From: Thalassospira sp. HJ
GTDB lineage: Bacteria; Pseudomonadota; Alphaproteobacteria; Rhodospirillales; Thalassospiraceae
Direction: 5' to 3'
Length of the DNA stretch: 32,523 bases
NCBI RefSeq assembly: GCF_000948415.1
Contig: NZ_JYII01000014.1
Span: forward strand, 1 to 32,523
Under the pieces are notes generated by a model. That model worked only from the letters and a program-made list of their open reading frames with translations. It was not told the origin of the DNA and ran no database searches. The first letter of the stretch is position 1, and each line of letters begins with the position of its first letter. Made by a program: the position numbers and the translations under genes. Positions 15,846-23,473 of the stretch are shown here, in pieces.

Positions 15846-16738
15846 CAAGCCGATTGCAGCTCTGAAATGCGGGCTGCTTCTTTGATCAAGGCCGACACAA
15901 CCGGGGTTGCCGGTTCGCGTCGTGCGGCGATCAGGCCTACGGTGTGGGTAGCATCGGGTTCGGTGATCGGGATCGATTTAACCCGGTCGCGCATTCCGAA
16001 ACTTTCGACCATTTTTTCCGGCATGATGCTGGCCCAATTACCTGTTTGCACATGGGTAAACAGGGCAATCATGGAATCGCTTTCAAGCGTTGCACTGACC
16101 TTCGCGCCCACGGCATCAAGATGCTGATCGATGATGCGGCGGTTTTGCATATCTGGCGTTAGCAGGCAAAGCGGCAATTCAGCGGCTTCGCGCCAGGTGA
16201 TTGTATCACGTCCGGCCAGATCATCCATGTTTGACGTCACCAGATGATAGCGTTCCCGGTACAGCGGGATGGCTGTTACGCGCCCAAGCGGCTCATTATC
16301 AAGATAGGTAATCCCGGCATCAATTTGCAGATCGTCGAGCAGGGCCTGAATTTCAGCAGAGGTCCGCGACAGGATGGCAAAGCTGACATCGGGGTGTTTT
16401 TCACGAAACGGCGTGGTCAATTCATGAACCATCGAAAGTGCGGTCGGAACAACCGCAATCTGCACCTGCCCGGTCAGGCCAAAGCGCATGGCGCGCATTT
16501 CATCGCGCATGGACCGGGTGCTGCCGACAATATGGCGGGCCCATTCAAGAACCCGTTCGCCTTCGGGTGTCAGGCCCTGATACCGTGATCCGCGTTTGAC
16601 CAGCACAACGCCAAGATGGTCTTCAAGCTGGCGCAAAGCGCTTGAAAGGGTTGGCTGCGTCACACCGCATTCTTCGGCAGCATGTCCAAAATGCTGCTCG
16701 CGGGCGAGAACCATAAACATTTCGAGTTTATCAATCAT
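15845..16738 (-). CDS. LysR-family regulator, probable activator of the formate dehydrogenase operon (FdsR-like)
   Basis: The product has 297 residues. The N-terminal winged helix (about 1-60) reads FMVLAREQHFGHAAEECGVTQPTLSSALRQLEDHLG, followed by the periplasmic-binding-like effector domain (about 90-295). It lies directly upstream of fdsG in the same orientation, 111 bp apart. In Cupriavidus necator and Rhodobacter a LysR-type FdsR gene adjoins the fds operon, usually divergently, so co-orientation here is a variant. Control by formate is the usual expectation but is inference. The start ATG has only a weak upstream purine stretch. Confidence 0.9.
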   Translation of the reverse strand: MIDKLEMFMVLAREQHFGHAAEECGVTQPTLSSALRQLEDHLGVVLVKRGSRYQGLTPEGERVLEWARHIVGSTRSMRDEMRAMRFGLTGQVQIAVVPTALSMVHELTTPFREKHPDVSFAILSRTSAEIQALLDDLQIDAGITYLDNEPLGRVTAIPLYRERYHLVTSNMDDLAGRDTITWREAAELPLCLLTPDMQNRRIIDQHLDAVGAKVSATLESDSMIALFTHVQTGNWASIMPEKMVESFGMRDRVKSIPITEPDATHTVGLIAARREPATPVVSALIKEAARISELQSA

Positions 16739-16817
16739 GGCGTATCCGGCATCGCAAGATCGATGCTTTTTATGGAGGTGTTAGCGATCCTGTTTTCGGC
16801 TCGCTCTATCTGGGGCG

Positions 16818-16867
16818 GAACACTTTGTCCGAACACTTTGGCATCGGGATTGTCGGGAAAAGTGTTC
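16818..16867. repeat. Three GAACACTTT repeats, two direct and one inverted
   Basis: GAACACTTT occurs at 16818-16826 and again 13 bp on at 16831-16839. Its reverse complement AAAGTGTTC lies at 16859-16867. The cluster is 80-130 bp upstream of the lysR start, a place where an operator for the lysR/fds region could lie. The repeats are seen directly; no known factor is assigned. Confidence 0.5.
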
Positions 16868-17023
16868 TGATTGCAGGATAACCGATTACCCCTTCGGGCA
16901 TAAAGGTTATTCCTGCAACAGAACGCAGATCCGGGCTGGATGAACGGAACCCGGATCTGCCCCTGACGCTTTGGCACAATGTCCCACTCGTGCCTGGTCT
17001 TACTGGCAAGTGGACAGAGCCAG

Positions 17024-17061
17024 TAAAACAGGCGCCAGCCGAGGGTGCATCGGCTGGCGCC
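17024..17061 (-). terminator. Rho-independent terminator of the OFA transporter gene
   Basis: Perfect 12-bp GC-rich arms (17031-17042 and 17050-17061, GGCGCCAGCCGA and its complement) enclose a 7-nt loop. On the minus strand the hairpin follows the transporter stop by 10 bp and is followed by TGTTTTA. Confidence 0.85.
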
Positions 17062-17071
17062 TTTGGTCAGG

Positions 17072-18796
17072 TTAGGCTTTCGACGGAGCTTCGCTTCCGC
17101 CGGCTTCCTGGGTTTCCATGTGATGCTTTTCATGGATCGGGCTGACCAGCTTGTTGGCAATCAGCGCAATCGCAAGCAATGCCGCCATGGCATACATGGT
17201 GGTGTTATACAGGCTTGAGGTCGGATCGACCGTGCCTGCCGGTGCGATTTCCATCAGACGCCCGATGGTCACCGTTTTGGCTGCAACCAGCTGATCAAGC
17301 TGAGCAATGCCGGCACCGAACTTCTCCTGGAATGCTGCCGGATCAACCTTTGCTGCCAGATCCTTGATCGAACTGGTGACCGAGGCCTGACGCAACTGGG
17401 TGATGGCAAGCGGACCAAGAACACCAGCGGTACTCCAGGCGGTCAGAAGACGACCATGGATACCACCGACATATTTGGTACCGAAAATATCGGCGAGATA
17501 AGCCGGAATGGTTGCGAAACCACCGCCATACATCGTGAAGATGATCATGGTTGCGGCATAGAACATGACAAGCCATGTCACAGCCGGATTGATGCTGACC
17601 TGTTCTGCGGCAAACGGGATCGACATATAGAGAACGATGCCCAGAATGAAGAAGCAGTAATAGGTGTTCTTGCGCCCGATATAGTCAGACATCGAGGCCC
17701 AGAAGAAACGACCGCACATGTTAAAGACCGAAATCATGAACACGTAGGTCGCCGCAAAAGCGGAGTTCACGATAAACGGCAAGGTCGTGCCAAAGATTTC
17801 CGTCATCATGGTCTTGGCAACGCCAATCACCCCGATACCGGCGGTCACGTTAAAGCACAAGACTATCCACAGCAGATAGAACTGCGGGGTTTTAAGCGCC
17901 TGATCAATGTGAACGTTGGCATGGGTGATCATGCGTTTGGATGCGGCATCCGCAGTCGGCGGCGTCCAGCCAGCCGGAAGCCAACCTTCGCGCGGCACGC
18001 GATAGGAGAAGGATGCAATGATCATGACGATGAAGTACGCGACACCAAGCGTAAAGAAGGTCGCAGCCGCACCGGTATTACCGGTTCCGGCAACGTAAAC
18101 GCCTTCTTCGATCGGGACCGGCGCTGCGGCAACCTGTGCGGCACCGGCAACAACGACTTCGACCATCTGGCCACCAACTTCGGCCATACGTTTGCCGCCC
18201 TCGGTCACGAGGTTCACGGCACTTTCCGGACCAAGATAGTCAGGCACCTTGTAGAACGTGGTAAGCAGGGCTTCCTTGATCGGGGTTGCGATCATCGCAC
18301 CACCGCCAAAGCCCATGATGGCCATACCGGTCGCCATACCGCGCCGGTCCGGGAACCAGCGGATCAGGGTCGAGACCGGCGAAACATAGCCAAGCCCAAG
18401 ACCACAGCCACCAAGCGCGCCATAGCCCAGATACACCAGCCACAGCTGATGGGTCATGATGCCAAGGCCGCCGATGATGAAACCACCACCCCAGCAGAAG
18501 GCCGCGACAACGCCGACCATACGCGGGCCGACTTCTTCAAGCCATTTGCCGCCAAAGGCAGCTGCAAGGCCAAGAAAGACGATGGCAACAGAGAAAATCC
18601 AGACAACGGATTGCAGACCCCAGTCACCGGAGCTTGCACTGACCACCCCAAATTCCTTGATCAGTGGCGGGTTAAAGATACTCCAGGCATAGACAGAGCC
18701 GATGCACAAATGAATGGCGATGGATGCTGGCGGAACTTTCCAGCGGTTGAAATCGTCGCCAGCGACGATGTGTTCTTTCTTGAGCTTGTCAAACAT
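17072..18796 (-). CDS. OFA-family MFS transporter (oxalate/formate antiporter family)
   Basis: The product has 574 residues from the ATG at 18796, which is preceded by GGGAGGAAAACAACGTC. The longer in-frame reading from 18934 is rejected because its codons MTIAKL fall on the sigma-54 promoter itself. The family opening IHLCIGSVYAWSIFNPPL and the loop GYVSPVSTLIRWFPDRRGMATGMAIMG mark the oxalate/formate antiporter branch of MFS. About 12 membrane segments are visible, with an extra hydrophilic/alanine-rich insertion in the middle (around residues 170-220). That makes it longer than the roughly 420-residue OxlT. Its neighbours are the formate dehydrogenase operon on one side and a dedicated two-component system on the other. 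Formate, oxalate or another short carboxylate such as pyruvate are all possible substrates. Confidence 0.88.
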   Translation of the reverse strand: MFDKLKKEHIVAGDDFNRWKVPPASIAIHLCIGSVYAWSIFNPPLIKEFGVVSASSGDWGLQSVVWIFSVAIVFLGLAAAFGGKWLEEVGPRMVGVVAAFCWGGGFIIGGLGIMTHQLWLVYLGYGALGGCGLGLGYVSPVSTLIRWFPDRRGMATGMAIMGFGGGAMIATPIKEALLTTFYKVPDYLGPESAVNLVTEGGKRMAEVGGQMVEVVVAGAAQVAAAPVPIEEGVYVAGTGNTGAAATFFTLGVAYFIVMIIASFSYRVPREGWLPAGWTPPTADAASKRMITHANVHIDQALKTPQFYLLWIVLCFNVTAGIGVIGVAKTMMTEIFGTTLPFIVNSAFAATYVFMISVFNMCGRFFWASMSDYIGRKNTYYCFFILGIVLYMSIPFAAEQVSINPAVTWLVMFYAATMIIFTMYGGGFATIPAYLADIFGTKYVGGIHGRLLTAWSTAGVLGPLAITQLRQASVTSSIKDLAAKVDPAAFQEKFGAGIAQLDQLVAAKTVTIGRLMEIAPAGTVDPTSSLYNTTMYAMAALLAIALIANKLVSPIHEKHHMETQEAGGSEAPSKA

Positions 18797-18911
18797 GACG
18801 TTGTTTTCCTCCCGGTCTTTTGATTTTTCCTTGCCCTTCCCCGTCGCACGACAATTCATGGTGCAGGGCAAACGCGGAGACAAATGATCCGCATCCGGAG
18901 TTTTCAACTTG

Positions 18912-18926
18912 GCAATCGTCATGCCA
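18912..18926 (-). promoter_or_regulatory. Sigma-54 (-24/-12) promoter of the OFA transporter gene
   Basis: On the minus strand TGGCATGACGATTGC has the invariant GG and GC separated by exactly ten bases, close to the consensus TGGCAC-N5-TTGC. Transcription would begin near 18900, giving a leader of about 104 nt before the ATG at 18796. Two identical palindromes lie about 100 and 142 bp upstream, the normal place for enhancer sites of an NtrC-type activator, and such an activator is encoded next door. Confidence 0.8.
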
Positions 18927-18992
18927 CAGCGCACTTAGCGCCGTTTTCTGTCATTTTTCCAAACTATAAGGGTATACTGCGGCGCACGCGCA

Positions 18993-19007
18993 TGGACAAA
19001 ATGTCCA
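18993..19007. promoter_or_regulatory. Upstream activator site 1, TGGACAAAATGTCCA
   Basis: Perfect 6-bp arms TGGACA/TGTCCA flank AAA. It is centred about 100 bp upstream of the predicted sigma-54 start. An identical 15-mer (17 bases including flanks) lies at 19035-19049, 42 bp away or about four helical turns, so both would face the same side of the DNA. Binding by the response regulator at 21094-22539 is inferred. Confidence 0.8.
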
Positions 19008-19034
19008 CAATATCACACTCGTAAAACGGGTATA

Positions 19035-19049
19035 TGGACAAAATGTCCA
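19035..19049. promoter_or_regulatory. Upstream activator site 2, TGGACAAAATGTCCA
   Basis: This is the second exact copy of the palindrome, centred about 142 bp upstream of the predicted start and 42 bp after the end of the sensor kinase gene. Paired sites at helical phasing favour oligomerisation of NtrC-type activators. Confidence 0.8.
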
Positions 19050-19090
19050 CTCGCACTTGCAAAATTTTTACAGAGATAAACCGGTATTTT

Positions 19091-21097
19091 TTAATCTGCT
19101 TCTGGCAGCCAAATGGTAAATTCGGTGCCTTTGTCCGGCGTGCTTGTAACATCAAGAAAACCGCTTTGACGATCAATCAGGGTCTTTGTGATCGACAGAC
19201 CAAGCCCCGTTCCTTCGCGGCGCTTGGTGGTATAGAACGGATCAAAAATCCGATTAAGCACATCTGGCTTCATGCCGATACCCGTATCACGAACGGTTAT
19301 CTGAACCCCTGGTCTTTCGCGGCGCGTTTCATCGACATCAATCAGGGTCATAGTGCCGCGTTCGGGCATGGCATGCAGGGCATTGACCATCAGATTGACC
19401 AGAACCTGCTGCAACTCTGTCCGGTTCATCAGAACCAGACGGGTTGATCGATGGTCGCGGACCACTTCGATTTCGGCCCGGCCAAGCAAATGGGCAATAA
19501 GCGGCATGCAGTCTTCGATCACCTGTGCGACGCTATGGCGTTCAACAAAGCCTGCATATTCTTCGGGTTTGGCAAATTGCAGAAGCTTGGTCACAATCAG
19601 ATTGATGCGATTGACCTGTTCGTCAATCAGGCGAAATTCCGTATCGCCAAGTTTGGCATGTTCCCCCAAAAGATCGCGCAGAACATCCAGATTACCTTGC
19701 AAAACCGCAACCGGGTTGTTGATCTCGTGGGCGACACCAGCGGTGATTTCCCCGATTGCGGCCAGTTTTTCTGACATAATCAACTGCTTGGTGGTTTCTT
19801 CGAGTGCGCTGTTGGCTTCGCGCAACTCGCTTGTGCGGGCATCAACGCGCGCATTTAACTCGTCATTCCAGGCACGCAAGCGTTTATCGCGTTCTTGTAC
19901 CTGATCAAGCAGGTCATCAAGATGATCGGCCACCAGCGTAATTTCATCACGCACCTGATCCAGATTGGTTCGCGCTGAAAAATCACCGCTTTCGACTTGG
20001 GCTATGGTGCTGGTCATCCTTTCAAGTGGTTTGAAAATGCCGCGCGCCCATCTAAGAAAAATTGGCACCGAAAGAGCTGCCACAAACAAAAATGCCCCGA
20101 TCAGGATCAACAGGCTTTCGTATTTGGTTTGAGCGAAAGGCGTTTCCAGAAAACCGACATACAGCATCCCGACCTGCTTGCCATAGCTGTCCTTGATCGG
20201 CTCATAGGCGGAAATATACCAATCATTGACGACAAAGGCGCGATCAAGCCAGACCTTGCCATCTTCGAGAACGGCTTGTCGTACCGCACTTGAAACGCGG
20301 GTTCCCAGTGCCCGGCGATCCTCAAACAAGCGGACATTGGTACTGATGCGCACATCATCCAGAAACAGGGTCGCGGTTCCCTGACTTCCATCAGGCAGGC
20401 TGTTTTTGCGATAGACAAGATCATTGATCGTATCGATGAAGCCCAAATTCTGATTGAGCAGAATGCCCCCCACCAAAACGGCTGTTTTCCCGGATGGCAG
20501 CGTCACAAGGCTTGCTGAATGGACAACCATGCCACGGGTTTCGCGATCACGCGTGGTGGGAACCGCATTGGGTGTGTCCACCAGATCAAGCTGCGCCCGT
20601 TCGGCCAGCTTAGGTGAAATAGCGGCAAGATCGGCATTGCTAAAGATATCGACACCAGTCGATGACGTACCCGACAAGGCCCTAGTGATCACCGGCCAGT
20701 TGCCGGATCGTCCTGCACCGGAGTTCAAATCCGTGTTTTCGGACAGATACAGGAAATCAAGACCAAGTGCTTCGCGCCGTGCTTCAAGCAGTTTTGCCAG
20801 AGCACCCGCATCATCAGTGGCAAGTATGTCTTGAAAGGATACCGATTGTCCAAGTGCGTTGATCTGTTCGCTCGTATTTTCCAGAATGTGGGTGAAATAC
20901 TGATGGGCGATTGTCAGATCAGCACTGACTTTTGATGTCAGAAGCGCATCAAATTTGCCGTTCCATCGCACCATCATCACGCCAAGTAAAAGCGGCAAAA
21001 TGACAAGGGTTGGCAACAGCGCAATAGCCAACAATTTAAATCGGACAGATCGTGTTCGCTTGGTATTTCTGAAACCACGACGTGACATCAATGTCAT
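19091..21097 (-). CDS. Membrane sensor histidine kinase with extracytoplasmic Cache-type domain
   Basis: The product has 668 residues from the ATG at 21097, which overlaps the regulator's stop codon as ATGA; an in-frame ATG at 21118 is less likely. It has a transmembrane segment at about 21-43, a large periplasmic region (about 44-327) ending in the Cache-like stretch WYISAYEPIKDSYGKQVGMLYVGF, and a second transmembrane segment at about 328-348. A HAMP and coiled coil follow, then the kinase core with the phosphorylatable H457 (AGVAHEINNP), N box (NLMVNALHAMP) and G boxes (DTGIGM, GTGLGLSI). DctB-like kinases of this layout sense small carboxylates. Its partner is the overlapping regulator, and the likely output is the OFA transporter gene downstream. 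Confidence 0.93.
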   Translation of the reverse strand: MTLMSRRGFRNTKRTRSVRFKLLAIALLPTLVILPLLLGVMMVRWNGKFDALLTSKVSADLTIAHQYFTHILENTSEQINALGQSVSFQDILATDDAGALAKLLEARREALGLDFLYLSENTDLNSGAGRSGNWPVITRALSGTSSTGVDIFSNADLAAISPKLAERAQLDLVDTPNAVPTTRDRETRGMVVHSASLVTLPSGKTAVLVGGILLNQNLGFIDTINDLVYRKNSLPDGSQGTATLFLDDVRISTNVRLFEDRRALGTRVSSAVRQAVLEDGKVWLDRAFVVNDWYISAYEPIKDSYGKQVGMLYVGFLETPFAQTKYESLLILIGAFLFVAALSVPIFLRWARGIFKPLERMTSTIAQVESGDFSARTNLDQVRDEITLVADHLDDLLDQVQERDKRLRAWNDELNARVDARTSELREANSALEETTKQLIMSEKLAAIGEITAGVAHEINNPVAVLQGNLDVLRDLLGEHAKLGDTEFRLIDEQVNRINLIVTKLLQFAKPEEYAGFVERHSVAQVIEDCMPLIAHLLGRAEIEVVRDHRSTRLVLMNRTELQQVLVNLMVNALHAMPERGTMTLIDVDETRRERPGVQITVRDTGIGMKPDVLNRIFDPFYTTKRREGTGLGLSITKTLIDRQSGFLDVTSTPDKGTEFTIWLPEAD

Positions 21098-22539
21098 TTC
21101 TGATCCCAGCTGGCGCATTTGCGATCAATTGTTTTGCGCGATACGCCAAGGCGACGCGCGGCCTCGTTACGGTTGCCACCGGTTTTGTGCAGCATTGCCA
21201 GAATGTGACGGCGTTCCATTTCATCAAGGGTTTCGTCACTGTCACTTGATGGCGCCTGATGATCGGCACCGACATCACGGTCATCACGGAACTCATCGGG
21301 GAAGCGCCCCAGAATAAGCGTCCGTTCAATCAGGTTGCGCAATTCACGCACATTGCCAGGCCATTCATAACGCGTCAGCCCGGCCCGCACAGCTGCATCA
21401 ATCGGCACTTCGCGCACGCCAAGCTGATTGGACAGCTTGGTCATGAAAAGCTCGGCTAGTTCCAGCACATCGTCACCGCGCGCGGAAAGAGGTGGCATTT
21501 CGATATGCATGACATTGATGCGATAAAACAGATCGGCACGGAAACGGCCTGCTTCGACTTCGGCCTCGAGATCGGCGTTGGTGGCAAAGATAAAGCGCAG
21601 ATCAACAGGGGCTTCACGCTCCGACCCCACCGGGCGGACACGGCGGCTTTCAATCGCGCGCAAAAGCTTGCTTTGGGTTGCCAGCGACAATTCACCGACT
21701 TCATCCAAAAACAGGGTTCCGCCCTGCGCATGCATGAACAGGCCATCGCGCGCGGCCTGCGCCCCGGTAAAGGCCCCTTTGACATGGCCAAACAATTCCG
21801 CCTCGATCATCTCGGATGGGATGGCGGCACAGTTGATCGGTACAAACGGCTTTTCGGCCCGATCCGACAAAGCATGCAGCGAACGCGCGGTGACTTCCTT
21901 GCCAGTCCCGCTTTCCCCGGAAATCAGGATCGATGTCGGCAATGGGGCCACACGCGCGATGGTTTCGCGGATTTCCTGAATTTGCGGTGAATAGCCAATC
22001 AGCTTGTCGCGCAGCAACACATGATCAGACGTCGCACGCAATTCATGGCGCAGCACATGGTTTTCACGGCGTAACCGCATACGATCAAGACAGCGCGCCA
22101 CCGCGTTTAAAATCTGGTTGGATCGAAATGGCTTCAGGACAAAGTCAACGGCACCGGCACGCAGCGCCTTGATCGCGGTATCAAGGTCGGCATAGGCCGT
22201 CATCAAAATGGCGTCGGAGAAAAAGCCGATTTCGCGCTGTTCGGTCAGCCATTCCACCCCGCTTTTGCCCGGCATGATGTTATCAAGAATGACAACATCA
22301 AAATGGTGTTGATCAAGAAGGGCTGTGGCTTCTTCGCAGTCGGCGGCTTCTTCGACCCGCTTGGCGCGCGGGCCAAGGGTGCGGACAAGGAAGTTGCGCA
22401 TGCCCGGCTCGTCATCGACGATCAGGATGGATGCCTTTTCGAGCCACGGGCCGAATTCCGGCCCCGGCCCGCTATGACCTGCGTCATTGCCCGCTGACGG
22501 CGCTGCCCCTTCGGACTCGCCCAGTACGGTCGATCTCAT
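21094..22539 (-). CDS. NtrC/DctD-type sigma-54-dependent response regulator
   Basis: The product has 481 residues from the ATG at 22539, chosen because GGAGGAACATC precedes it. The receiver domain (about 36-155) has phosphoacceptor D86 in VVILDNIMPGKSG. The AAA+ domain has Walker A GESGTGKE (208-215), the sigma-54-contact loop GAFTGA (255-260) and Walker B GGTLFLDEVGEL. The C-terminal Fis-type helix-turn-helix GGNRNEAARRLGVSRKTIDRK binds DNA. All residues needed to activate sigma-54 RNA polymerase are intact. It is co-transcribed and translationally coupled with the kinase, and the palindromes at 18993 and 19035 are its probable sites. Confidence 0.96.
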   Translation of the reverse strand: MRSTVLGESEGAAPSAGNDAGHSGPGPEFGPWLEKASILIVDDEPGMRNFLVRTLGPRAKRVEEAADCEEATALLDQHHFDVVILDNIMPGKSGVEWLTEQREIGFFSDAILMTAYADLDTAIKALRAGAVDFVLKPFRSNQILNAVARCLDRMRLRRENHVLRHELRATSDHVLLRDKLIGYSPQIQEIRETIARVAPLPTSILISGESGTGKEVTARSLHALSDRAEKPFVPINCAAIPSEMIEAELFGHVKGAFTGAQAARDGLFMHAQGGTLFLDEVGELSLATQSKLLRAIESRRVRPVGSEREAPVDLRFIFATNADLEAEVEAGRFRADLFYRINVMHIEMPPLSARGDDVLELAELFMTKLSNQLGVREVPIDAAVRAGLTRYEWPGNVRELRNLIERTLILGRFPDEFRDDRDVGADHQAPSSDSDETLDEMERRHILAMLHKTGGNRNEAARRLGVSRKTIDRKCASWDQK

Positions 22540-22600
22540 GATGTTCCTCCGCTGAAACATGCTTTATTTTTTTTCAAAGCTTAGTTCAGCGGAAAGAGAA

Positions 22601-22660
22601 AAGCAAAACCGTTGGTGGTAGTTACGCCATTCCGGCGTCGAATTTGACGACCACCAACGG
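22601..22660 (-). terminator. Rho-independent terminator of the TSUP/SDR operon
   Basis: Perfect 11-bp arms (22609-22619 CCGTTGGTGGT and 22650-22660) enclose a 30-nt loop that itself folds (ACGCC 22624-22628 / GGCGT 22634-22638). On the minus strand it follows the SDR stop by 17 bp and is trailed by TTTTGCTTTT. It separates this operon from the two-component genes, whose promoter probably lies in the adjacent AT-rich tract (22561-22580). Confidence 0.8.
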
Positions 22661-22677
22661 GAATATCACCTCGCCAA

Positions 22678-23436
22678 TCAGGCTTCCTTGCGATGAATGG
22701 CAAAGGGCGACCAGCTTTGGCTTGTCGGCATGACTTCAAGCGAGTTGACGTTTACATGCGCTGGCAAATTCGCCACCCAGAAGATGCTTTCAGCGATGTC
22801 TTCGGGCTGGATCGGATCGGCACCCTTGTAAAGCTTGTCATAGGCTTCCTTGTTGCCACCCGTGCGCACCAGCGTGAATTCACTTTCACACAGGCCCGGC
22901 TCGATCGAGGTAACGCGTACACCGGTGCCCGCCAGATCACAACGAATGCCCAGCGAAAACTGCTGAACAAAGGCCTTGGTCGCGCCATAGACATTACCGC
23001 CCGGATAGGGCCAGTTTGATGCAATGGAGGCCAGATTGACGATCGCCCCTTTGCGTTCGATCAGCTTATCAAGCATGATGCGCGTCATCGCCACCAACCC
23101 CTTGTTATTGGTATCAATCATCGTCATCCAGTCTGACAGATTGCATTCCTGCGCAGGGCCGGTGCCAAGTGCCAGACCGGCATTATTCACCAGCAAATCA
23201 ACATCGGCGAAATCAGCAGGCAAGCTATCAACCGCCTTCTGGATGGCGTCAGAGTCCTGAATATCAAAGCACAGCGCGTGGGCGACCAAGGCACCACCGA
23301 GTTCGGTGACAAGGGCCTCAAGACGTTCTGCACGTCGGCCAGTAACGATGACTTTCCAACCTTCCTTGACAAACCGCCGGGCCGTTGCCGCGCCAAAGCC
23401 AGAAGTTGCGCCGGTAATGAGTGCTGTTTTGGTCAT
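22678..23436 (-). CDS. Short-chain dehydrogenase/reductase, YdfG/IsfD-like
   Basis: The product has 252 residues from the ATG at 23436, preceded by GGAGAT; the longer reading to 23517 would overlap the upstream gene. The cofactor loop TGATSGFG (8-15), NNAG (84-87), S137 and the Y150-x3-K154 pair (NVYGATKAF) are intact. The whole chain resembles E. coli YdfG, an NADP-dependent 3-hydroxy-acid dehydrogenase, including the PGLCESEF and LPAHVNVNSLEVMPTSQSW segments. Sulfoacetaldehyde reductase IsfD, which makes isethionate in taurine-nitrogen users, belongs to the same SDR group. The gene follows the TSUP exporter gene by 37 bp. A 3-hydroxypropionate or malonate-semialdehyde role is the alternative, since the adjacent aminotransferase could yield malonate semialdehyde. 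Confidence 0.85.
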   Translation of the reverse strand: MTKTALITGATSGFGAATARRFVKEGWKVIVTGRRAERLEALVTELGGALVAHALCFDIQDSDAIQKAVDSLPADFADVDLLVNNAGLALGTGPAQECNLSDWMTMIDTNNKGLVAMTRIMLDKLIERKGAIVNLASIASNWPYPGGNVYGATKAFVQQFSLGIRCDLAGTGVRVTSIEPGLCESEFTLVRTGGNKEAYDKLYKGADPIQPEDIAESIFWVANLPAHVNVNSLEVMPTSQSWSPFAIHRKEA

Positions 23437-23473
23437 GGGGATCTCCGGTGGTTTGAGTGGTTTGGCGAAAAGC

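Larger units (their letters stand above)
16739..17071. other. 333-bp intergenic region rich in inverted and direct repeats; no gene seen
   Basis: This region lies between the OFA transporter stop and the lysR start, both on the minus strand. It contains three GAACACTTT units (direct at 16818-16826 and 16831-16839, inverted at 16859-16867). It also has a perfect 11-bp inverted repeat (16925-16935 / 16950-16960, 14-nt loop), an 8-bp inverted repeat TTACTGGC/GCCAGTAA (17000-17007 / 17019-17026) and the strong transporter terminator (17031-17061). The lysR promoter should lie at its left end. No open frame with a ribosome site is convincing. Confidence 0.7.

Noticed and set aside
17456..18823. 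455-codon plus-strand frame opposite the OFA transporter
   Set aside because: It is an antisense shadow; the minus-strand protein has clear membrane segments and OFA motifs.
18797..18934. N-terminal extension of the OFA transporter starting MRCGMTIAKL
   Set aside because: It overlaps the sigma-54 promoter and lies upstream of the predicted transcript start, and a strong GGGAGG precedes the ATG at 18796.
18993..19049. Twin palindromes as a CRISPR-like or IS-end repeat
   Set aside because: There are only two copies at helical phasing directly upstream of a sigma-54 promoter and next to an NtrC-type regulator; enhancer sites explain them fully.
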